From Alphaproteobacteria bacterium (GTDB lineage Bacteria; Pseudomonadota; Alphaproteobacteria; Rhizobiales; Rhizobiaceae), in assembly GCA_024742485.1 (NCBI GenBank), contig JANSYK010000001.1:1116001-1180000 (forward strand): a DNA stretch of 64,000 bases. The letters are read 5' to 3'. The position numbers and the translations under genes were made by a program. The notes under the pieces were generated by a model. That model searched no databases, had not been told where the DNA came from, and saw only the letters and a list, made by a program, of their open reading frames with translations. Positions 7,486-17,206 of this stretch are shown here, in pieces (the first letter of the stretch is position 1; every line of letters begins with the position of its first letter).

Positions 7486-9791
7486 GTGCCGCGGCCAATC
7501 GCGAGCAAGCCCACTGCACTCTCTTCTTTTCCGGACTTTGCGCGATGGTCTGCCGGATTCGGCCGCCGGAGCCGCAATGAATTGAGCACAACCACGATCG
7601 ACGAAGAGGACATGGCAAGGGCGGCGACCAAAGGTGTTGCATAGCCAAGAACCGCGGTGGGAATCGCAATCATGTTGTAGAGGATCGCAAGCGCAAAATT
7701 CTGCCGGATCAATTGACCGGCCTTTCGCGACACATCAAGCGCAATTGTCACGGCGCTGAGGCTGTCATGAAGAAACACGAAATCGGCTGCATTGCGCCCC
7801 ACATCGGCGGCTGTTGCCGGCGCCATGGACACATGGGCCCGCACAAGTGCCGGTGCGTCATTGAGCCCGTCGCCGACCATGAGAACGCGATGGCCAGCCT
7901 CGGCCAGTCCAGCGACATGGCGGCTCTTGGCTTCCGGCAGAACCCCGCCCTTGAAGGAAGGAATGCCCAGGGCCTCGGCAAGCCGGCGAACGATACCCAC
8001 CTGGTCACCGGAAACCATGTCGACTGCCAATCCCCTGTTGCGCAGGGCGGCGACGGCAGCGGCGGCATCGGGCCGCAAGGCATCGTCAAAGACAAACGCG
8101 GCCAGGAAAACGCCATCGGCGCTCAACACTGTCTGTCCGGGTTGGTAACTATCCGCCGGGTCCGCCGTTTCCGTTTTCGGGTCAAGCGCCCAGTTGGCAC
8201 GGCCAAGCCGGTAGATAACACCCTGCCGCGTTGCCTCCAGACCGGCGCCCGGCTCTTCCTTGATCGAGTCAAAAGACGGAGGCGCTTGGCGCGTGTCGGG
8301 GGCAGCCGCCGCAAGAGCGCGTGACAGAGGGTGCCGCGAATGTGCGCCCAACGCGGCCGCAAGCATCAAATTCCGGGTCCCGATGTCGCCCCGATTGATC
8401 AGGCGGGGTTGGCCCAGTGTCAGCGTTCCGGTCTTGTCGAATGTCACGCTGTCGATCTCGGCAAGGCGCTCCATGGCCGTGCCGTCCTTGACCATGATTC
8501 CGGCTTCAAACAGCCGGCCTGACGCCACAACCTGAACCACCGGCACCGCAAGTGCCAGCGCACACGGACAGGTGATGATCAAGACCGCAATGGCGATGTA
8601 AAGCGCCCGCTGCCAGTCACCAGACACTGCGAGCCACCCGACAAAGGACAACAATGCAACAAGATGGACCACCGGAGCGTAAAGCTGCGCTGCCCTGTCG
8701 GCGAGCCGCCGATAGCCCGCCTTGGCGCCTTCGGCGACTTCCATCAGTCGGATCATCTCGGCCAGGAAGGATTGCCTGGCCGGTGCCAATGCCTCGATTG
8801 TCAGCGGACCGGTCAAATTCAGCGTACCGGCTCGCAACACTTCACCCGGTGTCACCGTTTGCGCGACGCTTTCGCCATTCACCAGAGAACAGTCCAGATC
8901 GCTGACACCCTTGACAACACGTGCATCGACCGGCACGCGGTCACCGGCTGCCAGAAGTATCGTCATACCCGTGGTGATATCCTCGATGGGCAGGAAATCC
9001 CGTTGACCATTCTTGCCGACCACCATCGCACCGCGCGGAGCCAGTCGCGCCAGCCCCTTGACCGCCGACCGGGCTCTCTCGCGCATGACGTGATCGAGTG
9101 TCCGGCCGATCAACAGGAAGAACAGCAAGGTCACGGACGCGTCAAAATAGGCATGCTCTCCGGAATTGGCCGTTTCATAGAGGCTCATGAGGAAGGCCAG
9201 GACCACCGCCAGAGAAATTGGCACATCCATATTGAGCCTGCCATGGCTCAGTGCCGAAAACGCCGACCGGAAAAACACGCGGCCCGAATAGGCCAGTGCC
9301 GGAATGGCAATAACGGCGGAAATCCAGTGGAACAGATCGCGTGTGGATGCTTCGGCGCCCGACCAAACCGAAACCGACAGCAGCATGATATTGGCAGCTG
9401 CAAACCCGGCAACGGCTAACGACCGCACGAGCATGGAGAGCGTTTCGTCGCCGCCCTCGACGCCAAGATCGAAAAGATGCGGCTGATAGCCAAGTGTACT
9501 CAGGGTCTGGACGATCTGTGCCGGATCGCCCTGTGCGGGTGACCAGACGACGCTGACCCGCTTGGTCGACAGGTTGACACGTGCGCGCTGTACCAGTGGC
9601 AGTGCGCTCAGGCCGTCTTCGATTGTCTTGATACAGCCGCCACAATGCACATCCGGGACACTCAGATCGATTTGATGGAGGCCATCATCGAGCGTCTGAC
9701 TGGACAGCAGCAGTTCCTCATTGGACGGTAGTCCCTGACGGGCCGCGTCAAGCTGCAGACTGCCTTCTGTGCCGGGTGCACAACAGCTCAT
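7482..9791 (-). CDS. ccoI: Copper-translocating P-type ATPase CcoI/FixI
   Basis: This P1B-type copper ATPase supplies copper for assembly of the cbb3 oxidase. It is 769 residues long. It begins with the MSCCAPG cysteine pair typical of FixI. An HMA domain follows with CGGC at 50-53. The transmembrane metal site CPC is at 408-410, the phosphorylation motif DKTGTLT starts at 452, and the GDGLNDAP hinge lies near the C-terminus. It overlaps ccoH and ccoS by four bases each, which gives a translationally coupled unit. Confidence 0.96.
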   Translation of the reverse strand: MSCCAPGTEGSLQLDAARQGLPSNEELLLSSQTLDDGLHQIDLSVPDVHCGGCIKTIEDGLSALPLVQRARVNLSTKRVSVVWSPAQGDPAQIVQTLSTLGYQPHLFDLGVEGGDETLSMLVRSLAVAGFAAANIMLLSVSVWSGAEASTRDLFHWISAVIAIPALAYSGRVFFRSAFSALSHGRLNMDVPISLAVVLAFLMSLYETANSGEHAYFDASVTLLFFLLIGRTLDHVMRERARSAVKGLARLAPRGAMVVGKNGQRDFLPIEDITTGMTILLAAGDRVPVDARVVKGVSDLDCSLVNGESVAQTVTPGEVLRAGTLNLTGPLTIEALAPARQSFLAEMIRLMEVAEGAKAGYRRLADRAAQLYAPVVHLVALLSFVGWLAVSGDWQRALYIAIAVLIITCPCALALAVPVVQVVASGRLFEAGIMVKDGTAMERLAEIDSVTFDKTGTLTLGQPRLINRGDIGTRNLMLAAALGAHSRHPLSRALAAAAPDTRQAPPSFDSIKEEPGAGLEATRQGVIYRLGRANWALDPKTETADPADSYQPGQTVLSADGVFLAAFVFDDALRPDAAAAVAALRNRGLAVDMVSGDQVGIVRRLAEALGIPSFKGGVLPEAKSRHVAGLAEAGHRVLMVGDGLNDAPALVRAHVSMAPATAADVGRNAADFVFLHDSLSAVTIALDVSRKAGQLIRQNFALAILYNMIAIPTAVLGYATPLVAALAMSSSSIVVVLNSLRLRRPNPADHRAKSGKEESAVGLLAIGRGT

Positions 9792-10294
9792 CTGCCGGGG
9801 CCCTTGGGCAATTCGATGCGACGCACCTCACGATAGATCAGTGTGCCGTCCCTTTCAGCGCTGATTCTGGCAATCCATTGCCCTGGCTCGACCGCAAGCG
9901 CAGCTGAGAAAGAGCCCTTGCCGCTTTGCGCCAATGTGACCGATTGATCCTCCAGAACGCCGACAGGACGGTAAATCGATGCGGTGACAGTGTCAGCTAT
10001 GACAGGTTGGCCCGCCGCGTCCACAAGCGAGTAGCTGATCGAGCGCCCATCGATTGTCAGATCGGACACCCAGCCGCGATCCAGCATTTCGCGATTGAGC
10101 GCGACATCATCATCGAATTTCTGGCTCGCCACATAGGTGTTCTTGACCAGAAGTCCGCTCCAGCTGGATGTGGCAAAATACGCCATCGTGACGTTGACGG
10201 AGACAATCGTGCCGAAAAACAACACCATGATCGTCAACATGTGCCAGCCGGTGAAGGTCTCGAACCGCAGGAAGCGCAGCGCCGTGCTCATCAT
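9788..10294 (-). CDS. ccoH: cbb3 oxidase assembly protein CcoH/FixH
   Basis: The FixH/CcoH protein has one N-terminal membrane anchor ('GWHMLTIMVLFFGTIVSVNVTMAYFA') and a periplasmic beta-rich domain with the family 'NTYVASQKFD' segment. It assists assembly and stability of the cbb3 oxidase and associates with CcoN/CcoP. Two ATGs are adjacent (10294 and 10291). The first shares its A with the TGA stop of ccoG (TGATG) and has GGGAG 5 bases upstream, so it was chosen. It is 168 residues long. Confidence 0.93.
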   Translation of the reverse strand: MMSTALRFLRFETFTGWHMLTIMVLFFGTIVSVNVTMAYFATSSWSGLLVKNTYVASQKFDDDVALNREMLDRGWVSDLTIDGRSISYSLVDAAGQPVIADTVTASIYRPVGVLEDQSVTLAQSGKGSFSAALAVEPGQWIARISAERDGTLIYREVRRIELPKGPGR

Positions 10295-11868
10295 CAATCT
10301 CCCGGAGTGTCAAATGTAGCATTGTAGATGTCCATCTCGCCACTGGCCTTGTCCTCGGCAATGAAGCGAAATGGTGTTTTCCCTTCGACCAGCCTGTCGA
10401 GCGGCTGACGAACATGAACCTTCATGGTTCGCAGACGGTCAGGTTCGACCGGAATGGCAAAGGAGCGACCATCGGGCTGATCGATCCCGGTGATCGCCAT
10501 TGTCGCGCCCGGGAGCCCGTCAATCGACAGGAATATCACCCGTGGCTCGGCAATCATGTTGAGCAATTTGACCGTGTAGCCGTTACGGATCGAGCCATCG
10601 GAAAGCACCACAAATTGCGGATTGCGATCGTGCAGAACATTGACCTCAAGCCGGTCTCTTGCACCCAGCGCCACGAGCAGACCGATGCCCACCAGCGCCC
10701 ACACGCCGAAATAGAGCATTGTGCGTGCACGAAAGACGACACGCCAGTCGAAATGCTTCACCTTGTCGTTGAAGCCGCCATCGGGATTGCGCACAAGGTC
10801 CGGATTGACACCGGTCGTGCCGCCGGCGGTCGCCACGGCCATATTGTCAGCATATTCGCTGAGTGTGGCGTAGGCAATGAGGCCCTTTTCCCGCCCCAGC
10901 TTGCTCATCACATCATCACAAGCGTCAATACACAGGGCACATGTGATGCATTCCAGCTGCTGACCGTCCCGGATGTCAATTCCCATGGGGCAGACGACGA
11001 CACAGGCATTGCAGTCAACGCAATCACCGACGACCTTGCCTTCGGCCTTGGCCTTCTTGGTATGTCGAGAACGTGGCTCGCCGCGCCAATCATTATAGGT
11101 GACCACCAGCGAATTCTCATCCAGCATGGCAGCCTGAATGCGTGGCCATGGGCACATATAGGTGCAGACCTGCTCACGCATCAGCCCGCCAAAAGTATAG
11201 GTCGTCGCCGTCAGCACCGCGACAGTGATATAGGCGATGGTCGGTGCCTGAGCAGTAACGAAACTGACAAGCAATGTCGGCGCGTCTGCGAAGTAAAAAA
11301 TCCAGGCGCCACCTGTCGCAACGGCGATCACCACCCAAATGGCGTGTTTGCTCACCCGCTTGACGATTTTGTCGATGCTCCACGGAGCCTTGTCGAGTTT
11401 CATGCGCTGGTTGCGTTCGCCCTCGATGGCCCGTTCCACCACCAAAAACAAATCAACCCAGACGGTTTGCGGACAAGTATAGCCACACCAGGCGCGCCCG
11501 ACGGCCGATGTGACCAGAAACAGGCCGAACCCGGCCATGACCAGGAGGCCGGCGACAAAGATGAACTCCTGCGGCCAGATTTCGATGAAAAAGAAGTAAA
11601 ATCGCCGGTTCGCAATATCCACCAGGACGGCCTGGTCCGGTGCAAAAGGTCCCCGGTCCCATCGCAGCCATGGTGTCAGGTAGTAGATACAGAGCGTGAC
11701 GAGCATGATCGCCCACTTGAAGCTCCGAAACTGGCCCTTGGCGCGTTTTGGAAATATCTTCTTGCGCGCTTCGTAAAGCGGTTTCCGAGACCAGGCCGCA
11801 TTGACCGCCTGGGCATCGAACTGCTCGACATTCGCCGTTTCTGATCTGCTGTCCGTCATATCGCCCAT
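10294..11868 (-). CDS. ccoG: Membrane-bound polyferredoxin CcoG/FixG
   Basis: This is a 524-residue membrane protein with several N-terminal hydrophobic helices, including the 'FYFFFIEIWPQEFIFVAGLLV' and 'GRAWCGYTCPQTVWVDLF' motifs characteristic of CcoG. Two ferredoxin-like cysteine clusters follow ('CVDCNACVVVCP' and 'CITCALCIDACDD'). The C-terminal periplasmic domain is of FixG type. CcoG acts in copper reduction or delivery to the cbb3 oxidase. An alternative ATG lies three codons inside. It heads the ccoGHIS unit and is separated from ccoP by 267 bases that include a terminator. Confidence 0.96.
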   Translation of the reverse strand: MGDMTDSRSETANVEQFDAQAVNAAWSRKPLYEARKKIFPKRAKGQFRSFKWAIMLVTLCIYYLTPWLRWDRGPFAPDQAVLVDIANRRFYFFFIEIWPQEFIFVAGLLVMAGFGLFLVTSAVGRAWCGYTCPQTVWVDLFLVVERAIEGERNQRMKLDKAPWSIDKIVKRVSKHAIWVVIAVATGGAWIFYFADAPTLLVSFVTAQAPTIAYITVAVLTATTYTFGGLMREQVCTYMCPWPRIQAAMLDENSLVVTYNDWRGEPRSRHTKKAKAEGKVVGDCVDCNACVVVCPMGIDIRDGQQLECITCALCIDACDDVMSKLGREKGLIAYATLSEYADNMAVATAGGTTGVNPDLVRNPDGGFNDKVKHFDWRVVFRARTMLYFGVWALVGIGLLVALGARDRLEVNVLHDRNPQFVVLSDGSIRNGYTVKLLNMIAEPRVIFLSIDGLPGATMAITGIDQPDGRSFAIPVEPDRLRTMKVHVRQPLDRLVEGKTPFRFIAEDKASGEMDIYNATFDTPGD

Positions 11869-12104
11869 TCCGAATGTGACTGTTGCGCTCCGATCGGTTG
11901 ATGTTCACAATCACCCGGATTGTCTGATGGCGACAGACCTCCAAAGTGTCCGCGAACCGATTGCAAGACGTCAACCGGCCAAAGGCACGGAAGGACTGTG
12001 TCATGCAACGGGACCAAGCGCTTGCGCACAGATGGTAACACAGTTCAGACCGCAATCACGATGAGGCAAATCGGCCCATCCGGCAGCTGATTTGAACATT
12101 GAAA

Positions 12105-12126
12105 CCGGGCGCGCAACTGCGCCCGG
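12105..12126 (-). terminator. Intrinsic terminator after ccoNOQP
   Basis: The stem CCGGGCGC / GCGCCCGG has a 6-base loop and starts 10 bases beyond the ccoP stop. A moderately T-rich stretch (TTTCAATGTT) follows on the minus strand. It would separate ccoNOQP from ccoGHIS. In the rest of the 11869-12104 gap I see no convincing FNR box. Confidence 0.72.
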
Positions 12127-12135
12127 CGCATGGAT

Positions 12136-12999
12136 CTACTGACCACCGCCCAGGGAGTGGACAAACACCGCCAACTGTTTGATGACCGGATCGGACAGGC
12201 GCCCGACCCATCCTGGCATCACGCCATGTTTCGGATTGGCAACCTGCCGCGCAATGGCTTCTTCCGTGTCTCCGTAAAACCAGATGGCATCAGCAAGGTT
12301 CGGGGCACCGAATTCCACATCACCCCGTGCATCGTCACCATGGCACACAGCGCAATTGTCAGCGTAGATTTCCGCGCCCGGTTCCACCATTGCAGCATCA
12401 GCCGGCGTGCCGGTCAGACTGTAGACATAGGCGGAAACTTCCCGAATCTCGGAGGGCTCCAGCAAATCACCGAATGCCGGCATGTCGGAAAACCGTGTAT
12501 CGTCGTCGGCATCGAAACGAACACCATGGGCAATCGTTTGGTGAATGGCCTCGATGTCACCACCCCAAATCCAGTCATCGTCGTTCAGATTGGGATAGCC
12601 GGGGGAGCCCTGGGCACCCGACCCATGGCACTGTACGCAGTTCACCTTGAATGCGGCCGAACCGCCGGCAATGGCAAATTGCAGAAGTTCCTGGTCAGCC
12701 GCAATCTCGGCAAGCGGCGTCTGGGCAATGCGGTCGACATATTGTGCCTGCGCCGCTTCAGCCGCCGCCATTTCATTCGCAACCTCCGCCCGGCTCGAAT
12801 AACCCAGAACACCCGTCGTCGCCGAATTGATCAGCGGCCAGGCCGGATAGGCGATCATGTAACCCACCGCCCATAGGATGGTCGCGTAGAAGGTGATCAC
12901 CCACCAGCGCGGCATTGGGTTGTTCAGCTCGCGAATTCCATCCCACTCGTGACCCGTGGTTTCGACACCGCTGACATCATCAATTTGCTTGTCTGACAT
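12136..12999 (-). CDS. ccoP: cbb3 cytochrome c oxidase subunit III (diheme CcoP)
   Basis: This is the diheme c-type cytochrome subunit of the high-affinity terminal oxidase. A single anchor helix near residues 32-55 precedes two cytochrome c domains with CVQCH at 121-125 and CAVCH at 216-220. Methionine ligands are visible in 'FSDMPAFG' and 'GVMPGW'. It accepts electrons from soluble cytochrome c on the periplasmic side and passes them to CcoO/CcoN. It is 287 residues long, standard for the family. It is the last gene of ccoNOQP and starts 3 bases after ccoQ ends. Confidence 0.97.
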   Translation of the reverse strand: MSDKQIDDVSGVETTGHEWDGIRELNNPMPRWWVITFYATILWAVGYMIAYPAWPLINSATTGVLGYSSRAEVANEMAAAEAAQAQYVDRIAQTPLAEIAADQELLQFAIAGGSAAFKVNCVQCHGSGAQGSPGYPNLNDDDWIWGGDIEAIHQTIAHGVRFDADDDTRFSDMPAFGDLLEPSEIREVSAYVYSLTGTPADAAMVEPGAEIYADNCAVCHGDDARGDVEFGAPNLADAIWFYGDTEEAIARQVANPKHGVMPGWVGRLSDPVIKQLAVFVHSLGGGQ

Positions 13000-13002
13000 G
13001 GT

Positions 13003-13152
13003 TTAATCCTCTTTCAGCGGGATTTTGGCGATTTCGTCGGCCTGCTTCTTGCTTCCGGGCCGGAAGGCATAGACGACGACGGCAACAAAAACGATCACCA
13101 TGAACAGCAGGCCCCAGCTGTCCGCGAAGGTTCGAAGCGTTTGATAATCCAT
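13003..13152 (-). CDS. ccoQ: cbb3 oxidase subunit CcoQ
   Basis: This 49-residue protein has one transmembrane helix ('WGLLFMVIVFVAVVVYAF') followed by 'RPGSKKQADEIAKIPLKED', the usual CcoQ form. The frame stays open further upstream. The ATG at 13152 (MDYQTLRTFADSW) matches the family start and avoids overlap with ccoO. CcoQ stabilises the oxidase complex. Confidence 0.94.
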   Translation of the reverse strand: MDYQTLRTFADSWGLLFMVIVFVAVVVYAFRPGSKKQADEIAKIPLKED

Positions 13153-13162
13153 GATCAGGCTC

Positions 13163-13894
13163 CTACCGGTAACCGGATGTCGGATCGTAGGTCGAAAAAT
13201 CAACCAGCGTTCCGAGCACCTGAAGGTAGGCCACCAGTGCATCCATTTCGGTCAACCGCGACGGATCGCCGTCGAAATCGGCAATGACAGCTTTCGGATA
13301 CCGCTCCTCGACACCAGACGTATCGGCATCAGGATCGGCCTGGGCCAACATGTCGGCCTGCGCATTCTCGATCATGGCCTCGTCATATGGCACGCCAACC
13401 GCCGCATTTGCCTGCAGGTGAGCGGCGATGTTTTCGATCTGCGCCGGTGCATCCAGCAGGAAGCCGTAGCTCGGCATGATCGACTCGGGCACCACCGACC
13501 GCGGTTCGATCAAATGCTGCACGTGCCACTCGTTGGAATAGCGCGCACCGACACGGGCAAGATCAGGCCCGGTGCGTTTCGAGCCCCATTGGAACGGATG
13601 GTCATACATCGACTCCGCCGCCAGCGAATAGGGTCCGTAGCGCTCCACCTCATCCCGGAATGGCCGGATCATCTGGCTGTGGCAGACATAACAGCCCTCG
13701 CGGACATAGATATCGCGTCCGGCCAGTTCGAGAGGTGAATAGGGTCGCATCCCCTCCACTTTCTCGATGGTGTTTTCCAGGTAGAAGAGCGGTGCGATTT
13801 CGACGATCCCGCCAATGCTGACAACCAGCAGCGATGACACCATCAGTAGGGTCGCGTTCTTCTCGAGGACTTTGTGTTTATCAAGTAAAGCCAT
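13163..13894 (-). CDS. ccoO: cbb3 cytochrome c oxidase subunit II (monoheme CcoO)
   Basis: This is the monoheme cytochrome c subunit. One N-terminal membrane helix ('[24 protein letters not shown]') is followed by the heme motif CYVCH at residues 68-72. The family motif '[15 protein letters not shown]' and the methionine region '[10 protein letters not shown]' are also present. It relays electrons from CcoP to the catalytic subunit. It is 243 residues long, and GGGGACA is the ribosome-binding site. It sits between ccoN and ccoQ, 10-11 bases from each. Confidence 0.97.
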   Translation of the reverse strand: MALLDKHKVLEKNATLLMVSSLLVVSIGGIVEIAPLFYLENTIEKVEGMRPYSPLELAGRDIYVREGCYVCHSQMIRPFRDEVERYGPYSLAAESMYDHPFQWGSKRTGPDLARVGARYSNEWHVQHLIEPRSVVPESIMPSYGFLLDAPAQIENIAAHLQANAAVGVPYDEAMIENAQADMLAQADPDADTSGVEERYPKAVIADFDGDPSRLTEMDALVAYLQVLGTLVDFSTYDPTSGYR

Positions 13895-13905
13895 GGTGTT
13901 GTCCC

Positions 13906-15531
13906 CTATTCTGCCGGTTGCGCAGCAGGAATGCTGCCGGGAATTGGCGCTTCCTCACGCGTATGGCCACGAATGGTCATGTAGACGTTGTAGACCATGA
14001 CCAACCCGCCAAGCAGGAAGAGCAAGCCACCGAGCGTGCGCAGAATGTAGTAGGGTTTCATGGCCGCTACGGTTTCGGCGAACGAGAACACCAGGAAGCC
14101 TTGCGCATCATATTCGCGCCACATCAGGCCTTGCTGAATACCGGCAACCCACATGACGGCCGCATAGACAACGATACCAAGTGTTGCCAGCCAGAAATGC
14201 CAGTTGACCATTCTCAGCGAATAGAGCCGCTCACGGTGCCACAGTTTCGGCACAAGATAATAGAGCGCGCCGAAGGAGATCATGCCGACCCAGCCCAATG
14301 CGCCGGAGTGAACATGCCCGATGGTCCAGTCGGTGTAATGGCTCAGGCTGTTGACAGCCTTGATGGACATCACCGGTCCTTCGAAAGTCGACATGCCATA
14401 AAAGGCGACCGACATGACCATCATCCGGATGATCGGATCGGTACGGATCTTGTCCCAGGCCCCCGACAGGGTCATCAGACCATTGATCATGCCACCCCAG
14501 CTCGGCATCCACAGCATGATGGAAAACACCATGCCCAGTGTCTGAGCCCAGTCAGGCAACGCCGTGTAGTGCAGGTGGTGTGGTCCGGCCCAGATGTACA
14601 GAAAGATCAGGGACCAGAAGTGAACGATGGAGAGGCGATAGGAATAGACCGGCCGATTGGCCTGTTTCGGAATGAAGTAATACATCATCCCCAGGAAGCC
14701 GGCGGTCAGGAAGAACCCGACTGCATTATGGCCGTACCACCACTGGGTCAGCGCATCCTGAACACCGGCAAATGCCGAATAGCTCTTGGCGCCGAGGAAC
14801 GAGACCGGCACCGCCAGATTGTTGACGATATGCAGCATGGCAATGGTCACGATGAAGGCAAGGTAGAACCAGTTGGCCACATAGATATGCGGTTCCTTGC
14901 GCTTCAGGATGGTGCCCATGAACACAATCAGATAGACGACCCAGACCACGGTGAGCCACAGATCGACATACCATTCGGGTTCGGCATATTCGCGTCCCTG
15001 GGTGATGCCGAGCAGATAGCCTGTAGCCGCCAGCACGATGAAGAGCTGATAGCCCCAGAAGACAAACCAGGCGAGATCGCCTCCGAACAGTCTGGCCCGC
15101 GTGGTTCGTTGAACCACATAGAAGGATGTGGCCAGAAGCGCATTGCCGCCAAACGCAAAAACCACCGCAGAGGTGTGCAGCGGACGCAGCCGACCGAAAT
15201 TGAGCCATGGCTCGATATTCAGATCGGGAAAAGCCAGTTGAGCGGCGACGATGACGCCGACAAGAAATCCTGCAATGCCCCAGAACAAGGTGGCGATTGC
15301 ACCATATTTGACGACCTCATCGAAATATCTCGATGGTTCGCCGCCCTCCTCCGTCGTCGCCGCCGACGTGCTGAAGGACATTCTCCGCAACAGAATGATG
15401 GCGGAACACAAAAGGACAAAAAAGAGGACCCACATATGGGCCTCGAACAGGCTGTCCTTCGCAAATGCCGCGCCCAGAAGCGCAACAAAAGCGCCGATGC
15501 CCACGGCAACGGTTTCAAGTGTAAACTTCAT
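13906..15531 (-). CDS. ccoN: cbb3 cytochrome c oxidase catalytic subunit I (CcoN)
   Basis: This is the catalytic heme-copper subunit with about twelve transmembrane helices, which reduces O2 at low tension and pumps protons. Typical segments are '[13 protein letters not shown]' (CuB region), '[16 protein letters not shown]' and '[14 protein letters not shown]' (heme and copper histidines). The open frame extends 45 codons upstream. The ATG at 15531, with GGGGG six bases before it, gives a normal 541-residue CcoN. An ideal FNR-type box lies about 95 bases upstream of the ATG. Confidence 0.97.
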   Translation of the reverse strand: MKFTLETVAVGIGAFVALLGAAFAKDSLFEAHMWVLFFVLLCSAIILLRRMSFSTSAATTEEGGEPSRYFDEVVKYGAIATLFWGIAGFLVGVIVAAQLAFPDLNIEPWLNFGRLRPLHTSAVVFAFGGNALLATSFYVVQRTTRARLFGGDLAWFVFWGYQLFIVLAATGYLLGITQGREYAEPEWYVDLWLTVVWVVYLIVFMGTILKRKEPHIYVANWFYLAFIVTIAMLHIVNNLAVPVSFLGAKSYSAFAGVQDALTQWWYGHNAVGFFLTAGFLGMMYYFIPKQANRPVYSYRLSIVHFWSLIFLYIWAGPHHLHYTALPDWAQTLGMVFSIMLWMPSWGGMINGLMTLSGAWDKIRTDPIIRMMVMSVAFYGMSTFEGPVMSIKAVNSLSHYTDWTIGHVHSGALGWVGMISFGALYYLVPKLWHRERLYSLRMVNWHFWLATLGIVVYAAVMWVAGIQQGLMWREYDAQGFLVFSFAETVAAMKPYYILRTLGGLLFLLGGLVMVYNVYMTIRGHTREEAPIPGSIPAAQPAE

Positions 15532-15619
15532 TAGTACCCCCAAACTGGCAGCAAAAATCCCCTGACGAATCATGGCGTCATCAGCGCGCTCATCAATACC
15601 CGCTATTTGCTCTTGAACA

Positions 15620-15633
15620 TTGATCTCGATCAA
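15620..15633 (-). promoter_or_regulatory. FNR/FixK-type box upstream of ccoNOQP
   Basis: TTGATCTCGATCAA is a perfect TTGAT-N4-ATCAA palindrome. Its centre is about 95 bases before the ccoN ATG, so activation from -41.5 would put the transcript start near 15585, leaving a leader of about 55 bases. It also lies upstream of the divergent hemerythrin gene. The likely regulator is the FnrL-type protein encoded 1.4 kb away. Confidence 0.88.
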
Positions 15634-15757
15634 GGTGACCAAGCGAGTCATCAAACAGATTATCAAAAATGATCAAGAATCGCATTGCGTATTCACTGGG
15701 TTGTTCAAGGCCAGCGTATTCGGGACGAATCGAACGCACAAACGCAAAGGTGGAGTG

Positions 15758-16249
15758 ATGCAGCAAGAGGAAAATCTTGAGATCGTTTGCCGTGCGGCTG
15801 CCTACTTCAACACCACGCGCACAGACCCGGCGGAAGGCTTCAAAAGAGCGCGCAGCGCGCTCTTGGCACTATGTGATCTGCTTGAACAGATAGCCGATTC
15901 CATACCCGGCAATGTCGACAGGGTAATCTGTTCGGAACTGACGCAGGAACTGACGCCATTCATTTGCAGGATTCACCGGTTTGAAGAGGAAACACTCTAT
16001 CCACTGACACGCACCGAAACATCGCCGGGCGATAAAGAAAGGCGCGAGGCTACAATTGAGCGGCTCAAGCACGAGCATTTGGAAGATCGGTGTTTTGCAG
16101 AAGAGCTGACCGAAGCCCTTCGTGAACTCAGCATGAAACCAACGCCACAAAATCCGGACGCGCTGGGGTATATGCTGCGCGGATTTTTTGAGGCGATGCG
16201 ACGTCATGTCGCCTTCGAAAGCGAGCATTTACGGCCGTTTGTCCACTGA
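15758..16249 (+). CDS. Hemerythrin-like (HHE) domain protein
   Basis: This is a small helical protein of 163 residues. Its metal-ligand pattern is that of bacterial hemerythrin HHE domains: H-x2-E in 'IHRFEEETLYPL', H in 'LKHEHLEDR', and H-x3-E in 'RRHVAFESEHLRPF'. Members bind a di-iron centre and handle O2, NO or iron. The ATG at 15758, with AAAGGTGGAG just before it, was chosen over the longer open frame. It is divergent from ccoN and convergent with the FnrL-type regulator, so an oxygen/NO-linked role is plausible. No tested function can be assigned from sequence. Confidence 0.82.
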   Translation: MQQEENLEIVCRAAAYFNTTRTDPAEGFKRARSALLALCDLLEQIADSIPGNVDRVICSELTQELTPFICRIHRFEEETLYPLTRTETSPGDKERREATIERLKHEHLEDRCFAEELTEALRELSMKPTPQNPDALGYMLRGFFEAMRRHVAFESEHLRPFVH

Positions 16250-16271
16250 CCCGGCCAATATTTTTCAGAAA

Positions 16272-17000
16272 CTAGAGGCTGGCGCGATGCGCCAGTCGTT
16301 CGAGGTCCGGCACAGTCACGTGGCGGTTGTTTTCCACCTCTATGACACCGGATTTGCGCAATTTGGTGATTTGCCGGCTGACGGTTTCGATCGTCAGACC
16401 GAGAAAATCAGCAATGTCAGCCCTCGTGAGCGGAAGTTCGAACGTAGCGCTCTGGGTTTCTTCCGCTGCCGGATCGATGTGGGTCGCTATCAGATAGAGA
16501 AAACTGGCCACCTTCTCCGCCGCAGTTTTACGACCGAGTGTCACCATCCATCCCCGTGCTTCATCGAGTTCTTCGAGTGTCTGTTGCAGCAGCCGATGCT
16601 CAAGCTCCGGGGAATCCTTGATCATCTTTTCGATGACTGTACTTGGAAAGGTGCAAAGCTGAACCGTGGTCGCCGCCTCTGCATTGATCTTGCTGGATGT
16701 ACGGAACGGCCGCCCCAGAAAATCCGGCGCAAATTGAAGGCCGACAATCTGCTGTCGCCCATCGGACAGGATCTTGGTGAGTTTGACGACACCGGCCAGG
16801 ATATTGGAATATTGCGACACGGATTCCGCATCGGCCACCAGTTCGGTCCCTGCCTCAACCTCCTTGCGACTTGAATGAGTGTTGAGGAATTGCAGCTCGT
16901 TTCCGGACAAGGCACCGCAGACACCACGGTGCCGCGCTTCGCATGCCTGACACAGAACCGGCACGCCTGAATTGTGAATATCTTGTCTATGCTCATTCAT
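16272..17000 (-). CDS. fnrL: Crp/Fnr-family oxygen-responsive regulator (FnrL type)
   Basis: This 242-residue Crp/Fnr protein has the cysteine set expected for an oxygen-labile [4Fe-4S] cluster: C17, C20 and C28 at the N-terminus plus C116 in the sensor domain. The C-terminal HTH reads 'LTRADIADFLGLTIETVSRQI', and its E-x2-SR recognition residues fit TTGAT-N4-ATCAA boxes. Such boxes are found before ccoN and hemN in this window. The frame is open upstream, but the ATG at 17000 has GGAAA before it and gives the normal family start. The symbol follows FnrL of alphaproteobacteria by similarity. Confidence 0.92.
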   Translation of the reverse strand: MNEHRQDIHNSGVPVLCQACEARHRGVCGALSGNELQFLNTHSSRKEVEAGTELVADAESVSQYSNILAGVVKLTKILSDGRQQIVGLQFAPDFLGRPFRTSSKINAEAATTVQLCTFPSTVIEKMIKDSPELEHRLLQQTLEELDEARGWMVTLGRKTAAEKVASFLYLIATHIDPAAEETQSATFELPLTRADIADFLGLTIETVSRQITKLRKSGVIEVENNRHVTVPDLERLAHRASL

Positions 17001-17124
17001 CGGCTGTTTCCGCGACCGTACACCACACGCAATTGATAGCACATTTGGCGGCAAGAGCCATGCGGCCCGTTGTCTCTGCATGCCAACGCTCAATCAGCCT
17101 TGGAATTACCAGACAAAGCTGCAT

Positions 17125-17138
17125 TTGACTAGGATCAA
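17125..17138 (+). promoter_or_regulatory. FNR-type box upstream of hemN
   Basis: TTGACTAGGATCAA differs from TTGAT-N4-ATCAA at one position. Its centre is about 75 bases before the hemN start, so a -41.5 placement gives a transcript start near 17173. It lies in the hemN/fnrL divergent spacer and could also affect fnrL. Confidence 0.8.
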
Positions 17139-17206
17139 GGCTTCCCGTCGGCCGCTTCTCTATGGCTTACGCAATGGCCATCGACTGGCCTTGAGGAGCA
17201 CATGAT

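Noticed and set aside
11869-12104. FNR box upstream of ccoG (TTGATGTTCACAATC)
   Set aside because: Only the left half matches; the right half agrees at two of five positions. It is not strong enough to report.
13834-15534. A 566-codon open frame on the plus strand opposite ccoN
   Set aside because: It is antisense to a complete CcoN with all ligand motifs. The translation is His/Gln/Asp-rich and domain-free.
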